Below are positions 33,468-33,612 of a stretch of 33,612 nucleotides of DNA, one piece after another. Source of the DNA: an uncultured Bacteroidota bacterium. Lineage in GTDB: Bacteria > Bacteroidota > Bacteroidia > Flavobacteriales > Flavobacteriaceae. A program made the position numbers and the translations under genes. The stretch's first letter is position 1, and every line of letters starts with the position of its first letter. Below the pieces are notes generated by a model. The model was not told the DNA's origin. It did not search any database and saw nothing but the letters and a program-made list of their open reading frames with translations. The stretch lies in assembly GCA_902593075.1 (NCBI GenBank), contig CACJHA010000016.1, forward strand, positions 1 to 33,612, written 5' to 3'.

Positions 33468-33612
33468 ATACGGAAATTTTGTTTTTGAAGTTAATGAAAT
33501 CACAAAACATATCTCTGCTAATAGAACACTTATTGCCTATCTTGAAAGACCAGCTGGAGAAAACAACCCTCAGAGATGGAGTCAATTCCCACAATATTGT
33601 TTAGCATGTAAT
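33468..33612 (+). pseudogene. 5'-truncated duplicate of the small lipoprotein gene (cut by the window end)
   Basis: These 145 bases match 32075-32219 with five substitutions and no indels by eye. Three changes are silent and two alter residues (Asp to His, Gly to Arg). The frame stays open to the window end. However, an in-frame TAA at 33439 and the absence of any ATG, GTG or TTG between it and the match mean there is no start codon, signal peptide or lipobox. The visible part therefore looks like a truncated copy or silent cassette. The 3' end is outside the window. Confidence 0.75.

Overview
The window looks like a chromosomal segment of a marine-type member of the Bacteroidetes (Flavobacteriia). 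The DNA is very AT-rich. There is a giant protein with a type IX secretion (T9SS) type B C-terminal sorting domain followed by a PorP/SprF gene, a GH97 glycosidase, Bacteroidetes-type lipoproteins, a NagB-LmbE fusion, and two exact TAnnTTTG promoter elements. Genes are densely packed with many overlaps. I see no tRNA, rRNA, CRISPR array, transposase or phage gene, and no gene-free stretch over 300 bases.

Layout. (1) 1-2795: the 3' part of a PhzF-family isomerase, an FMN-dependent alpha-hydroxy-acid dehydrogenase and a class I mannose-6-phosphate isomerase. (2) 2870-6169: a large secreted Asp-box (BNR/sortilin-like) beta-propeller protein, convergent with a flavin reductase at 6314-6784. The gap between them is rich in inverted repeats. 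(3) 6964-11588: a tightly spaced + strand run with a GHMP sugar kinase, a sugar-phosphate nucleotidyltransferase, a UDP-hexose 4-epimerase and a gamma-glutamyltransferase. The first three could form a kinase-pyrophosphorylase-epimerase sugar salvage route without a GalT gene. (4) 11629-13536: a NagB-LmbE fusion with its own promoter element. (5) 13539-19208, minus strand: a three-gene operon with a PSCyt1/PSCyt2/PSD1 haem protein, a Tat-exported DUF1501 protein and a DUF2231-cytochrome-LRR membrane protein. This is the Planctomycetes-type arrangement whose biochemical role is still unassigned.

(6) 19315-21816: a GH97 glycosidase that carries the retaining-type Asp, and an abutting GNA1-like acetyltransferase. 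(7) 21867-31062: a 2750-residue adhesin-like T9SS type B cargo and its overlapping PorP/SprF partner. The adhesin is built from twelve roughly 80-residue Ig-like repeats. Three of these repeats appear to be interrupted by whole foreign domains: a seven-blade propeller and two LamG folds. (8) 31089-33612: a TSUP permease, a small lipoprotein, a convergent larger lipoprotein and, at the window edge, a 145-bp 5'-truncated second copy of the small lipoprotein gene.

Functionally the region is dominated by cell-surface and exported proteins and by sugar or amino-sugar handling, consistent with a particle- or polysaccharide-associated lifestyle (inference). The best candidates for undescribed biology are the nested architecture of the giant adhesin, the haem/DUF1501 operon, the GalT-less sugar-activation cluster and the truncated lipoprotein cassette.
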